From: Diphasiastrum complanatum
Taxonomy: Eukaryota > Streptophyta > Lycopodiopsida > Lycopodiales > Lycopodiaceae
Length of the DNA: 64,000 nucleotides
NCBI GenBank assembly: GCA_029204225.1
Contig: CM055111.1
Span: forward strand, 14,155,011 to 14,219,010
Direction: 5' to 3'
Below the pieces are notes generated by a model. That model had not been told where the DNA came from, did not search any database, and saw only the letters and a program-made list of their open reading frames with translations. Both the position numbers and the translations under genes were made by a program. Each line of letters opens with the position of its first letter. The stretch's first letter is position 1. Below are positions 47,251-57,704 of the stretch, one piece after another.

Positions 47251-48683
47251 AAGGGCGCTGCTTTTATTAAAAAAAAAATATTTCCGTTGTACTCAGGCCT
47301 TCTTTTAGTCGGCCTGTTGTGAGGAACTGAGTGATCTCCTTAGCCCATAGGGGTGTGGCATCGATCTGAAAAAGGCATGCATAAGGAAGATCATCGTTGA
47401 CTGGTGCAGTTGCTTTTTCAGCACTTGGTAGTCTGGAAAGGTGATCCGCCATGAAATGTTGGGTCCCTTTCCGAACGACTACACTAAAATTAAATTCCTC
47501 CAAAATTAGTAGCCATCAAGCTATTTGTCCCGTCTTACAGGACTTATTAACGATATATAGGAGTGCTTGATGGTCTGTGTAGAAAGCAAAGGTCTGGCCT
47601 AATAAATAATGTCGTAGTTGTTGTACAGCGTAGACCATTGCCAATGCTTCTCTCTCGGTAGTTGTGTAGTTTACTTCAGCAGACACCAGTTGCTTGCTTA
47701 AGAAACGTATGGGAAAGTCCTTGCCATACTCGTCCTATTGTGCAAGGAGACCTCCAATGGCATATATACTTGCATCAGTATGCACATGGAATTCTTTCAT
47801 GTAATCTGGCGAGCGGAGTATGGGAGCCGTCGTGAGGGCTGTTTTCAACTCCTCAAAGGCCTTAATTCGTTCTTTGGTCCAGCGCGGATCTACCACAACT
47901 AAATAAACGAGGCGTGCCTTGCCGGCATAGTCGATTATAAAGATGCGATAATAGTTGGTATGACCGAGGAAGACATATACTTCCTTCACTGTTGCAGGTA
48001 GGGGCATGTCCACGATAACCTTGATTTTTGACGTGTCAGTAATAATACCGTCCTTTGATATTATATGCCCAAGTACAACCCCGTGGGTGACCCATATTTG
48101 GCATTTATCAGGGTCTAGTGAGATGCCGAACCTATGACAGTGAATGAAGATTTTCTCCAAGGCGTCTAAGTGCGTAGCAACGGAAGAATGTACACCTAGA
48201 TCGTCGAGATAAGTCTCCATGATCCGATGTAACAGATCTTGAAAGGCCAGTTGCATGACCCGTTGGAAAGTTGAGGGGGTGTTACATAAGCCAAAAGGCA
48301 TAACGTTATAAGTGTAAATGTCGTTCTCTGTGGCAAAAGCCGTTTTATGTTTATCTTCAGGGGCTATTTGAACAAGGAAATAACCGCAGAATCCATCCAA
48401 AAAGCTGAAAGCTTCAGCTCCTGCCATTTCCTCTAATATTTGGGTCGTTAAGGGCAAGGGAAAATGGTCTTTCTTCGTAACCGCATTAAGGTTCTTGAGG
48501 TCAACACAGATACGAAGCTTGTCGTTTTTCTTGGGTACAACCACAATGGGTGATACCCAATCAATATGTTGGACTTCATAAATGAAGCCAGCATCTAGCA
48601 ATTTCTTAATATCCTCATCGATCCTCTCACGATAGACTGGGTTACTGTGGTAAGGTTTAGCCCTAACGGGCTTAGTCATTTCT
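47251..48683 (-). pseudogene. Gypsy reverse transcriptase and RNase H of C
   Basis: RT is open from 48679: MTKPVRAKPYHSNPVYRERI, DWVSPIVVVPKKNDKLRICV, FSFLDGFCGYFLVQIAPEDK and MPFGLCNTPSTFQRVMQLAF. The catalytic box is ETYLDDLGVHS (YLDD, where YIDD or YVDD is usual). RNase H starts EFHVHTDASIYAIGGLLAQ, followed by TAG at 47735. It resumes with NYTTTEREALAMVYAVQQLR and HFMADHLSRL. The N-terminus is cut at 48683-48690 by the copia H LTR. It is the best preserved polymerase in the window but is not intact. Confidence 0.9.
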
Positions 48684-48689
48684 ACATAC

Positions 48690-49125
48690 TGTTGTAGAGA
48701 GCAAGTATTTACATTGTGAATGAGTACTCATAAGGTAAATTTAGGTGAGTAGGAGTAAGATTAAACTCCAACACTCCCTCTTAAGCTTACTGCTATGAAC
48801 TTGAATAAAAATTTACATACTAAGGTAGCACTTTTTTCCTTTGACAATGGCTTTGTCAGAATATCAACCAACATAATATTTGTATGATAGTAGCTTAGTT
48901 CAACATCCTTATTCTGAATTTTTTCTTTTAGAAAACTTCAATATGCTTAGTTCTAGAGTGAGTTTGTGGGTTCAAAGAAAAACCTATGTAGGTCTGATTG
49001 TCGCAATGGAGTGTTGTTGGTCTAATCTATTGAAATTTTAGATCCTAGAGTAATCTCCTATCTATATAATCTCCTTTACTATAGAGGTGGCTGGGGGGGC
49101 TGCAAAATATTCAAACTCAATAAAG
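48690..49125 (-). pseudogene. Copia H fragment: RNase H end and short LTR
   Basis: Minus-strand pieces include THKLTLELSILKF-like sequence after frameshift, then LSYYHTNIMLVDILTKPLSK, the usual copia C-terminus. The TTSIVKEI segment near 49090 matches copia G. A purine tract (AAGCTTAAGAGGGAG) precedes TGTTGGAGTT at 48773. The segment 48773-48690 has TGTTG/CAACA ends and so looks like a complete 84-bp LTR abutting element C. Confidence 0.65.
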
Positions 49126-49289
49126 GACAAGGATGTACACCGTGAATGATATTAAATCAGACTTTGATACATTGTATTAGTTCATAATGGATTCTGTTAT
49201 TGTTGTTGTTAGAGAATGTTCTCAGTGTATTAGGGGTTCTGTTGCCAATATTAGTGTCTGGTAGTTAAGGAATAAAACACCCCTGAACA
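49126..49289 (+). repeat. LTR end of gypsy element F (same family as E)
   Basis: The plus strand here matches the reverse complement of 19734-19890, the E LTR end, including ATTCACGG-type and AATATTAGTGTCTGG phrases. It ends CCCCTGAACA at 49289. The 5' part of the LTR is missing. Confidence 0.8.
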
Positions 49290-49320
49290 CCTTTTTGGTT
49301 CCGTTGCCAGGACGGATTTT
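49290..49320 (+). promoter_or_regulatory. Primer binding site of element F
   Basis: CCTTTTTGGTTCCGTTGCC directly after the LTR end; the TTTTGG-CCGTTGCC pattern is like that of element B (minus strand at 40054). Confidence 0.65.
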
Positions 49321-49395
49321 TAGTGGTAGCGTACTTTGGATAGAAACGAGTTTGAATTGTGGGTAGAATCATCAAAGGGAGTAGAATTATCTACA

Positions 49396-50160
49396 ATGTC
49401 TACAAGTGCAGGTTGTTCGGATTTGGAGAAATCTACGATCATTCATGGGATGGAGGCTGTCACGATAGGACAAACTCGGGCGACCATATTCCAACTCTTT
49501 AAGTATAAGAAACATGACGATCCTAACATGCACGTACACCAGTTTCTGGTTGTGTGTAAGCCAAATCATGAGACTGAAGACATTTGGAAATTAGAGTTAT
49601 TTCTAACCACTTTGAAAGGGAATGCCCTTCAGTGGTATTCATAGTATGGACTGCAGGAGTTCCAGAGTTGGGACGAATTGAGATGAGCCTTTTTGTAGAG
49701 ATATCAGAAGGAACATGAGGACGAAAAAATTCTGGACAAACTACAAGCCATAAAATAGAAAAAAAAGGAAGACGTCCTAGCATATGTCCATAGATTCAAG
49801 GTTTTGAAAAAGAGGATGCAAGAGCCATTAACGGACACTGAAAGCGTCAAATATTTCAGACATGGCCTTCATAAGGTGCTCAGGAGGGGTATCACATCCT
49901 TACATGGACATCGGTTGGAACACATTGTGGAGGTTGCTCGACAATTGGAGGAGAAAACCAAAAAGAAATACCGGAAACATTGACGACACCATAGACGAAG
50001 TAGTTCGTCAGATTCAGACTTGGACACAAGAGCAGAGTCTGACAGTTTTGTGGAATCGGATGATGATTCATCTTCAGATGATGGAAAGAGGTCCAAAAAT
50101 GTGAAAATTGTGAGCTCAAGTTATGCGGCTACTTATGACAGTGTTGACTCGCCAGGCTAG
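49396..50160 (+). pseudogene. Gypsy gag (capsid) of element F
   Basis: The ATG at 49396 (MSTSAGCSDLEKSTIIHG) starts a Retrotrans_gag-type protein: DDPNMHVHQFLVVCKPNHE, KLELFLTTLKGNALQWYS-stop and LQEFQSWDEL. Further pieces are YVHRFKVLKKRMQEPLTDTE and EHIVEVARQLEEKTKKKYRK, then a Ser/Asp-rich tail. Stops at 49642, 49684 and others disable it. Upstream the frame is open to 49336 without ATG. No zinc knuckle or pol follows; the copia I LTR begins at about 50217. Confidence 0.75.
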
Positions 50161-50216
50161 ATGGAGCCTGGTGCCGATGCCGTCGAGGTGACTTGATGGC
50201 CGCGTGGGTGTATTCA

Positions 50217-50532
50217 TGTATTGGCACCTACCATAATAAATTAGTATTTCATATTACTGTCAGTAGTTAGTTGTAGTTTTCGGTAAGATCCAGTAAAGAC
50301 ACTATGTGAAGTACTGAATAATGTTGAATAATGGACTTGAAGTCCATAGTCTATGTATGCCTCATTTTGAGGGTTCATTTTATGATGAAGCAAAAAAGTG
50401 TGTGTGTGAGGTTTTGAGCTATATTGAATCTTCCCATCGTGTGTGGTGCGTGCATCTCTCTCTACAGTGTTTTGGTATAGTATTCGTGTTGGTGTGATCC
50501 TAGGCATCATCCCCCATCCCTACTTTTGTACA
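50217..50532 (+). repeat. LTR of copia I (about 316 bp)
   Basis: It ends CTACTTTTGTACA directly before a tRNA-iMet primer site. The left end TGTATTGGCACC at 50217 is a guess based on the TGTA/TACA ends; no duplication was confirmed. Confidence 0.6.
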
Positions 50533-50544
50533 TGGTATCAGAGC
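50533..50544 (+). promoter_or_regulatory. Primer binding site (tRNA-iMet) of copia I
   Basis: TGGTATCAGAGC on the plus strand, directly after the LTR end. Confidence 0.9.
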
Positions 50545-51589
50545 TGGAGAGCTCTAGGCTGATTTGTGGCTGCAATTTGTTCTTCGCAGGGCTGTAGCAG
50601 CAGAAGAGAGAGGGAATTGAGCTCTTGAGATTGTTGGTGAAGCTTCAAGGTGAAGCAAAACTCAAAGCTTGAGGAGGACACCTCAACTGATGCACAAAAA
50701 ACTTGGGAAGGATATGTTCACATGAACCTGTTTAAAATTTTTCATTTTTCTTAGTTTTATCTCAAATCAGAGCTCACACTTTCTCATTAGAGGTTGTTAG
50801 CCTCTGTTGATGATGGTTGCAGGCTCTTACAGCTTCTGTTTTGATAAAATAGGACACAGTTTGATAGGGTCAACTTTTAGAGCTCATAACTTTCGATTGT
50901 GGTGTCAGAATTTAAAAAAAAAAAAAAAAAGCTATACCTTTTGAAAGAGCAAGACAAGACAAATCTATCCACCAATTTTTGACTCAAATAGACATTTGTA
51001 GCAAAAGTTACGACATTCGGAAGTTTCTAGAAAAATCAGGTTGTGCGCCCTCATTGTAAGGAAGATGAAGTGGTGTTTGTAAGTGGGTTTCTACTTCCCT
51101 CACTTCAAGTTTCATGTGGTGGACTGATCTAGACCATCCACCTTGGTCTAAGAAAATCTATTGGCTCATTTTTAAGCAGTAGATGGGTGCCACATGTCTT
51201 GGCCTCTGATGTGGGTTGAAGATGAAGTTGAAAAGTTGTGAAGTGTAGCACAACTAAGCTGGATTTCATTTGGAGGGTCCAAAAATCTCAACTGCGTTAA
51301 AAAACTTCAGCTTCCATCCCCTTTGATGCCCTTCTGGCATTGAGTGAACAATCCAATGTTATTAGAGATGCAACAACCTCTATAGTGCAAGATGGAGGGT
51401 GTTATGTTTTTAGAGAGTAGTCTCAGGTTCTCCTTTAAGCCACATCTCACTCTTCATGAAAGCGCACTAACATTGTTCTTTATTGTAGTAGACTTCATAT
51501 TTTGGTGGGTATTGTTGTTGTTGATCCCACTCGTGCTAATTTGTTGTCTAGATCAGCCTTGGCACGAGGAGAAGTAGCAAGGGTGGCAG
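50545..51589 (+). other. Leader-like sequence of copia I, no coding trace
   Basis: About 1 kb without gag or pol motifs. A poly-A run lies at about 50914. The coding part of copia I appears lost. Confidence 0.45.
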
Positions 51590-51960
51590 CTCAAAAAAAA
51601 GAAAAGAAGCTACATTTATAAGCACCCCTACTTATGGATTCATTCCTCTAGCGATTGAGACATATGACACACCCTTCATTGGCATTTTGACGAATTCTTT
51701 CGCATGTGTGCTCATCATGCAACATAGTGTAAGTTTCAAGCGATTGTACTCACTGTTGATATTAATCAGAGTGCAATTTTTGTCTCACTACTGCGTCGTT
51801 CATTTGCGCAATCTATATGAATTCTTCTACTTGAATACTTCTGCTGCTAACTGTTGCGTTTCCGTACCTACACGTCGCGCTCAAATCCTCGAGCTTCCGC
51901 TGCCGCTCACACCCACGATTTTACGACATTTTGAAGATAACATATTTTCATTGCCTTGCA
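51590..51960 (+). pseudogene. Possible LINE C-terminal relic
   Basis: A plus frame reads YGFIPLAIETYDTPFIGILT near 51640-51690, resembling the FxPLAxETYG segment seen near the C-terminus of some LINE-like reverse transcriptase proteins. Later pieces (SLLRRSFAQSI in one frame) fit weakly. Only a degraded fragment; the assignment is tentative. Confidence 0.25.
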
Positions 51961-52239
51961 ACACAATTGGTTAGCTTGACATCCGAAGTTTCTTTGGTCT
52001 CAAGTTCGAGCCTCCCCTTGGAAACCAAGAAGCATTGCCTTGCAACAAGTTCATGCCTTGTCAATCTTGCAAAAGGCGACAATGGCTCGGCTTCTTCTCA
52101 CCTCCCTATGCTAGCTAACTCGCCATTGATTCGGCTCTTTAATTCGCTTCATTCAATTGGCAGAGTTCCAGCAACAACAACATAGCTTTTTCTCTTTGCT
52201 TATATTAAAATCATGTTATGATCTTAGTTGTAGTACAAG
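51961..52239. other. Unassigned sequence
   Basis: No ORF with a recognisable motif. Confidence 0.4.
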
Positions 52240-52556
52240 CTCCACTCATGCTAATCTTAGATTTCTTGAAACTTTCATTGTACAAGGTGCACTCTTTGCT
52301 AATCTTAGATTTCTTGAAACTTTCCCTTGGACACTTGTATTCTTTTGTTTGTTTGTGATCACCATCCTCTAATCTTAGATTTCTTGTGACTTTTCCTTGG
52401 ACACTTTGTATTTATTTGTTTGTTATCATCACCATCCTCACAAGTTTTCTATTGTGATCACCATCCTCTAATCTTAGATTTCTTGTGACTTTTCCTTGGA
52501 CACTTGTATTTATTTGTTTGTTATCATCACCATCCTCACAAGTTTTCTATCAAAGG
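52240..52556. repeat. Irregular tandem repeat around CTAATCTTAGATTTCTTG
   Basis: The phrase occurs at about 52251, 52298, 52370 and 52468. The last two copies share a longer unit with CACTTTGTATTTATTTG-like and ATCACCATCCTC phrases, about 97 bp apart. It looks like stepwise tandem duplication. Confidence 0.85.
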
Positions 52557-52860
52557 CATCTAGATTCTCTCATTTCTCTAAAGGTTTTTCTAATAAAAAC
52601 CATGATGGTGTTTTTTCTTCTCAGATTGAGAATTCTCAATCTTTAATCAAATGTGCCCCCTGGCATGGACCCTGCAGGACCCATAAAGTGTAATGGTCAC
52701 ACGAGATTGCAGATTCCTCAATGGTTTGTCTCGTGTGCCTTCGATTGGACCAACGGTCACAGGAACGATACAGCATGGTCACAAGGGGCCAGCCGTCAGG
52801 CTAGACAGCGGGTCACCAGGCTTTCTTTTGGCCTGTAGGTGTCCACGCGGAACAATGAAG
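52557..52860. other. Unassigned sequence before the host gene
   Basis: No confident feature. This stretch may include the promoter of the gene at 53963. Confidence 0.4.
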
Positions 52861-52895
52861 AAAAAGAGAAAGGAAAGAAAAGAGAAGAGAAAGAA

Positions 52896-52932
<37 letters not shown>

Positions 52933-53962
52933 GATGGATTTGTGCGGAGAATCTGAACAAAAAATGAAATGAATGAGTTTATCTGGTGCAGCAAACAGCT
53001 TATGATGCATGCTACGGCAGGCGGATTTAGATCCTGACAATGACACAGCTTTTTTCTTCGCCTTTATCGGAATTGGGTACGTAATTAGTATACCCTGTAC
53101 TTGAGCTTACCTCAAAGGATAGGGCTTCTCGGGCTTCTAGCCAGTGTAGAATGTAGTGGATTGTTGTTGTGTTGGGTTTCTTTTTCAGACTTGTTGTTCT
53201 GTTCTTATTTGTGGGTTGTACAGGTAGATTGACTTTCCATTGTTTCTGAAATTCTTGAGTTTGATGTTGGAAATTAACCAATTTCATCTGGTTGCAAAGC
53301 CTTTTTTGCTCCTGAAGATGGTACTGGTTGCAGTAGGATGATAAATCTTTTGGGTTTTTGAAGATCGTCATTCAGGCACCCTTTCTGTTGCTAATTTTGT
53401 TGATGAATCTGGTTTCAAGTGTTGATCGACATTGAGCTTAGTCTGTCCAATAACATGGTACATTTTGTATTACTTTGTGTTACTGCGTTTGTTGATGAAT
53501 CTGGATTTAAACGTTGATACAAATTGAGCGTAACCTGTCTAAGCGAATGGTGTGCAATATATTTCTTATCGTGTTGCTGCTCTTGTTAATGACTTCGGTT
53601 CAAGAGTTGATACGCATTGAGCTTAGTGTGTCCAAATGTACGGTTGCATTAAATACATTTCTTTTCGAGCAGTTTATCATTTGATCGTACATTAAAACAG
53701 GGTATCCAGGTCGGACGAACCACATAAGATGCTTCTATTTCCATCAATATTCTGGCATTGACTGTCTGAGATGCATTCCGGATAGTCCTGACAACACCTC
53801 AAAGGATTAAAGTGATATCGGGGACATCTTATCTGATCATTGAGGGCAAACTGAACATCTCTTCCTTCTCTTGGACTGCTGTCAGAAGTTTTTGTTTTAC
53901 AAGGATTTCACGCTACAAAATTGCTATGATATTACCATATTTGCCTGGCTGTCCTCTAGTAA
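52861..53962 (+). promoter_or_regulatory. Putative 5' UTR with intron for the 53963 gene
   Basis: A purine-rich GAAAGAAA stretch and a short (GA)14 run (52899-52929) are typical of plant 5' UTRs. A strong donor-like GTACGTAA begins at 53077. An acceptor-like TGTCCTCTAG ends at 53957, four bases before the ATG, so most of this region could be a 5' UTR intron. This is inferred from signals only. Confidence 0.4.
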
Positions 53963-55060
53963 ATGGATCGTACAAAGTATGAGCTATCTTCTTTCTATCA
54001 GACGATTGACTGTGTCAAGAAGGATGAACTTTCAACAGATGCATTCCTTTCCATCAACATCGACAGCATTATTGGACAAGCTCTTTGTCCGTCATTCGTA
54101 GAATGGGAATCCGAAACCAGTCCATCCTCGTCATCTGTTTGCTGCTCCCCTTCAACAACCATCCCTTCAAGAGGGGGGCAAACGTTCTCTTTTGCTGATG
54201 GGGAGCTACATTCAACTCATTCTCTGAAATGTATGCCTGCTGACGCAAGTGCGCTGGCAGATCATCAAGAATGTAAGCAAACTGGTCGTAGATCTGTGGA
54301 AGTAAAAAATGTCTTGTGCGAGATGAATGAGTCTATTGAAGTTGGTGGTTTTGCTTCAGAAATAGGTGAACTCATCTCGGGTCTAGAAAGAAAAATAGAG
54401 CATTCAAAGGATCTCACCTTTTTCTCTGTAGACACTCCTTTGTTTCCAACTTATATTGCTGGATCAGACCGCGTTGCTTCTATTGGGAATTCTATGGTGG
54501 ATCAATTGCACAGTAATGAACAGATAGAAAGTATCTCAAGCAATGCTGAAATTGTAAGCAGCAGAGATTCGACCGCGAGGAGCACGATTCTGTCACCTGC
54601 AACAATGCATACTGATCGAAATGAGATTTATTTGCGAGATCGAATTCCAAGGCCATGTAATTTAAGTATCGGTGAAAAGCAAATCACAAGAGAAGATGTT
54701 CTTTCTAATAAGAGTTTGCAAAGTGCAGCTTTGCTAAGAGATGAAGAGGATGGTCAGACCGTGCGCTTGCTTGAGAGAGGAAGAAGCGAACAACTAAATA
54801 GCTTAAAAAAGTCACAGAATGAAGTTGCTCCGGGCTGGAGAAAACCTCCTCGACCTCCGAGATTGACTAAGCACGAAGCCAATTCCACCCTTTGCAAATC
54901 TATCTCGGACGCCTCACATGCTTACAGAGTGAAGAAGTTTGAGAGGCTTCATGGGAAGAAGAAAATGAAGGCAGGAGGTCGCTCTCCAAACTTGACCTTG
55001 TTCCTTGCTCTCATTTTCACATTCTGTTTCTGTTTGCTGATTGCTAAAAGTTCAAGATAA
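53963..55060 (+). CDS. Tail-anchored membrane protein, plant-specific family (365 aa)
   Basis: This is the only long intact ORF not explained by a transposon. The ATG at 53963 follows an in-frame TAA. The N-terminal 280 residues are Ser/Glu-rich and look disordered. Residues 289-303 read APGWRKPPRPPRLTK, and a basic stretch follows (KKFERLHGKKKMKAGGR). Residues 344-361 form one hydrophobic helix, ending three residues from the C-terminus (KSSR after the helix). From memory, small uncharacterised plant proteins share a WRKPPRPPRGPS-like motif, a basic helix and a C-terminal membrane segment; the match to that family is my inference. Such a tail would place it on ER or another membrane with its bulk in the cytosol. 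The biochemical role is unknown. Confidence 0.7.
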   Translation: MDRTKYELSSFYQTIDCVKKDELSTDAFLSINIDSIIGQALCPSFVEWESETSPSSSSVCCSPSTTIPSRGGQTFSFADGELHSTHSLKCMPADASALADHQECKQTGRRSVEVKNVLCEMNESIEVGGFASEIGELISGLERKIEHSKDLTFFSVDTPLFPTYIAGSDRVASIGNSMVDQLHSNEQIESISSNAEIVSSRDSTARSTILSPATMHTDRNEIYLRDRIPRPCNLSIGEKQITREDVLSNKSLQSAALLRDEEDGQTVRLLERGRSEQLNSLKKSQNEVAPGWRKPPRPPRLTKHEANSTLCKSISDASHAYRVKKFERLHGKKKMKAGGRSPNLTLFLALIFTFCFCLLIAKSSR

Positions 55061-56941
55061 CGTCTGAAGGTGTGTGTCGTCAAGGATGCTCAGAGCCCAC
55101 TGAAATTTTCTAACCCGTCCTTGAGTTTGTTCTATTTTCACTTATTTTTTCCTTCCACTGGTCTTCTATTTCCAATTGCAACGAACTGAAAGATTAAGAG
55201 GTATATATAGTCAAGGCTTCCCAGCCTGCACTGCAATCTGCAAAAGTCAGAGATGTTGTGTGATTCAGCTTGCTGAACAGAGTTTGATGTGGGGAAAATC
55301 CATCTTTTGAAGTACTGGATCCTGACCAAACCAAGAGAAGTTCCTAATGAGACTTTTAGGTCTATCTTTCCTTGGCATAGTTGGTATTCGCTCTTACAAT
55401 TCGCTGAGGAGAGCAAAGAGAAGTACTACCATGATCTCTGTGTAATACTTCTGCATTGTCCTGCCATTTGCCGTTGTTCTCCTTTGGTTTGAACCATATT
55501 TGGTGAGTAGCTCAACTTTTAACCCCCAGTTTGTGATGCTGATGGCTTTCTTGAATGTTGTAAGGTGATCAAAAGCTTTAGTAAGTCACTAGCTTTCATC
55601 GTGTGAGTGTGATAAAGGGTGAGAGAATAGTAATCATTCACTTAGTTTGTATTGATATCCCTTGGCTATGTCTATTGAATCTTGTAATCTGATCCCATCT
55701 GAGACTTTGTGGCTGGACTCCGCATGGTTGAATATTGCTTGTCTCCTTTGCTATGTTGGGCATTATCCTAGACATAACATCGATATATCTGATCCCATCT
55801 TCAATCATCTGCTGCACTAGTTGATTCTTGCTGTTTTTATTGAGAAGTTCTCTATTGTCTGTGGTGAAAAGTGTCATGTGCAGGGAATTCCAGGCAACAC
55901 AAAAAAGGTCAAGTATCAGACAGAGGGTGAATTCAGTAGTCAGATTCAATGTAAAGGGGCTGAAAATAAAACTAAAGGTCTAGTTAGGAGTTAACTAGTT
56001 GGTATCATAGATGTTGGCCATAAATATATTATAATTCATGCAGTTTGCATCTGTTGGCTCATTTGGGTATCTTGATTTGGGAGAAAGCTTGCATCAATCT
56101 ATGGAGATCTAGAGGTTCACATGCCTACAAATCCCCATGAGAGCTAGCTATGCTCTAGATTAAGGATAACTCAATGATAGTCCAATGTAATCAAACTGTT
56201 CATGATCACTACAATGAGCAATGGGTGATCTTCTCACCTTTCTACTAATTATAATGGCAGTTTTCTGATCTATTCTGTTTCCAAGTTGGTAATTTGTCAG
56301 TTCAGTTGCTATTACTCTCTTGGCATTATTAGCACATGGCAATTGTGATATTAGAGCATTATGATCCATTAATTTCTGACTTTTGAAATTTATCAAAGCT
56401 TTCAAATCAAGATTCTAAAGTCTTCTGATCTACATATTTTCTGACCGAGAAACTCTGCCCCTCTGCCCCATCAATTTTTGCAGTAGTATGATACATTAGA
56501 ATATCAAACCTGCTGCTGCTGCTCAGTTAGATGTATGTCCTCTCCCAAATTTTTATTCTAGATAGTCTCACCTTCCTTGTCATGTTCAAATCTTTTTCTA
56601 GAGTTCATAAATCTTTTCGAGTCTGCTTTTTTTAAATAGGTACAGCCTATTGGGCCTGATCTGATATGCTTGTTGATAAATTCCCCTGTGCAGATGTGAT
56701 CCTTGATTTTATGATTTAAACTTCCTGTTCCCAGTTCAGATTCTTGTGAAAGGCTGGTCTTGTGGGTTTGTTGAATTATCAATTACCCTGACTGAATTGG
56801 CTACTGTTATGAGCCTAAATCTGCATGACAAAGAAAATATGTTTCTGCTGTATCCAAGTCAATGGACATGCTGGTAATGTTAAATAACAGAATGATAGCA
56901 TGTTTTGCCCAAGAAAGTTGAGCCTACTATTTTCAAGTGCT
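55061..56941. other. 3' flank of the host gene, nothing else recognised
   Basis: Probably holds the 3' UTR. No polyadenylation site can be fixed, and no domain is seen in the short ORFs. Confidence 0.45.
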
Positions 56942-57245
56942 AGCTAGCATTCTGGGTTTCCATTTGGCCATCATCTTTTTTTCATGTGATGAATTCGGTT
57001 ATGTCTGTGTATTTTTCTTTTGTCAAAATTCAATCACTCACCTTGAATCTAAAGAGTCAGCTGTGTTCACCTGATTGACATATCACTTGCCATAGCTAGC
57101 ATTCTGGGTTTCCATTTGGCCATCATCTTTTTTTCATGTGATGAATTCGGTTACGTCTGTGTATTTTCCTTTTGTCAAAATTCAATCACTCACCTTGAAT
57201 CTAAAGAGTCAGCTGTGTTCACCCGATTAACATATCACTTGCCAG
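56942..57245. repeat. 152-bp tandem duplication
   Basis: The sequence starting AGCTAGCATTCTGGGTTTCC at 56942 is repeated from 57094 with only a few differences (for example GTTATGTC/GTTACGTC). It is a clean two-copy direct duplication. Confidence 0.93.
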
Positions 57246-57537
57246 AGGGGAAAAAAATCACTCGCCTACTAACTATTGCCGATACTTTCCTCACAAAACC
57301 ATGTTACTTACTAGTCTGAGGAAAGCCATTTTATTCGCATACTTAGATGGTGCAAATACTCACCTCACAAAAGCATTAGTTACTCGCCATGGAAATTCTT
57401 ATCCGTGCCATCTTTCGTGCTTTGAGAAGGAACTACTATTTGCTTATGATGGTGAATGAGGAGTAATCTCTCATGCATGCAAGAAAACAACTGCTATATC
57501 TGTCACTTCACTATATCCAACAAATATGCCTTTTTTT
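57246..57537. other. Unassigned sequence
   Basis: No gene recognised. Confidence 0.4.
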
Positions 57538-57704
57538 TATGTAGGATCCTCCTTGGATCTATAAGGAAACATAACCATAGCATGTGCATACAAAAACTTC
57601 AATATCTTTCACATTAGGTTTCTTACCATATGAAATCTCATAAGGTGACTTACGATCAAGTGGAGCACTTGGTAACCTATTCCAAAGATAGGCTACAAAA
57701 ATGA
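57538..57704 (-). pseudogene. Copia integrase fragment
   Basis: The minus strand encodes FVAYLWNRLPSAPLDRKSPY, then EISYGKKPNVKDIEVFVCTC and YGYV. This is the post-catalytic GKTPYE-like region of copia integrases. Only this piece of about 55 codons survives. Confidence 0.75.

Larger units (their letters stand above)
40846..48689 (-). mobile_element. Internal region C: pol plus ORF2 of the A/C gypsy complex
   Basis: Reading down the minus strand: RT from 48679, RNase H, integrase to 46068, a spacer, a 25-bp minisatellite, the leader block with stem-loop, a second minisatellite, ORF2 (44477-41003), a polypurine tract (40857-40846) and LTR L2. Gag, protease and the 5' LTR are missing because at 48690 a copia LTR begins. 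L2 thus serves both as 3' LTR of C and 5' LTR of region A. Confidence 0.85.

Noticed and set aside
19734-49289. Large inverted duplication, because the E LTR (minus) and F LTR (plus) match and copia G and H both sit near them
   Set aside because: The order and polarity of G/E and H/F are not mirror images, so independent insertions of the same families explain the pattern better.
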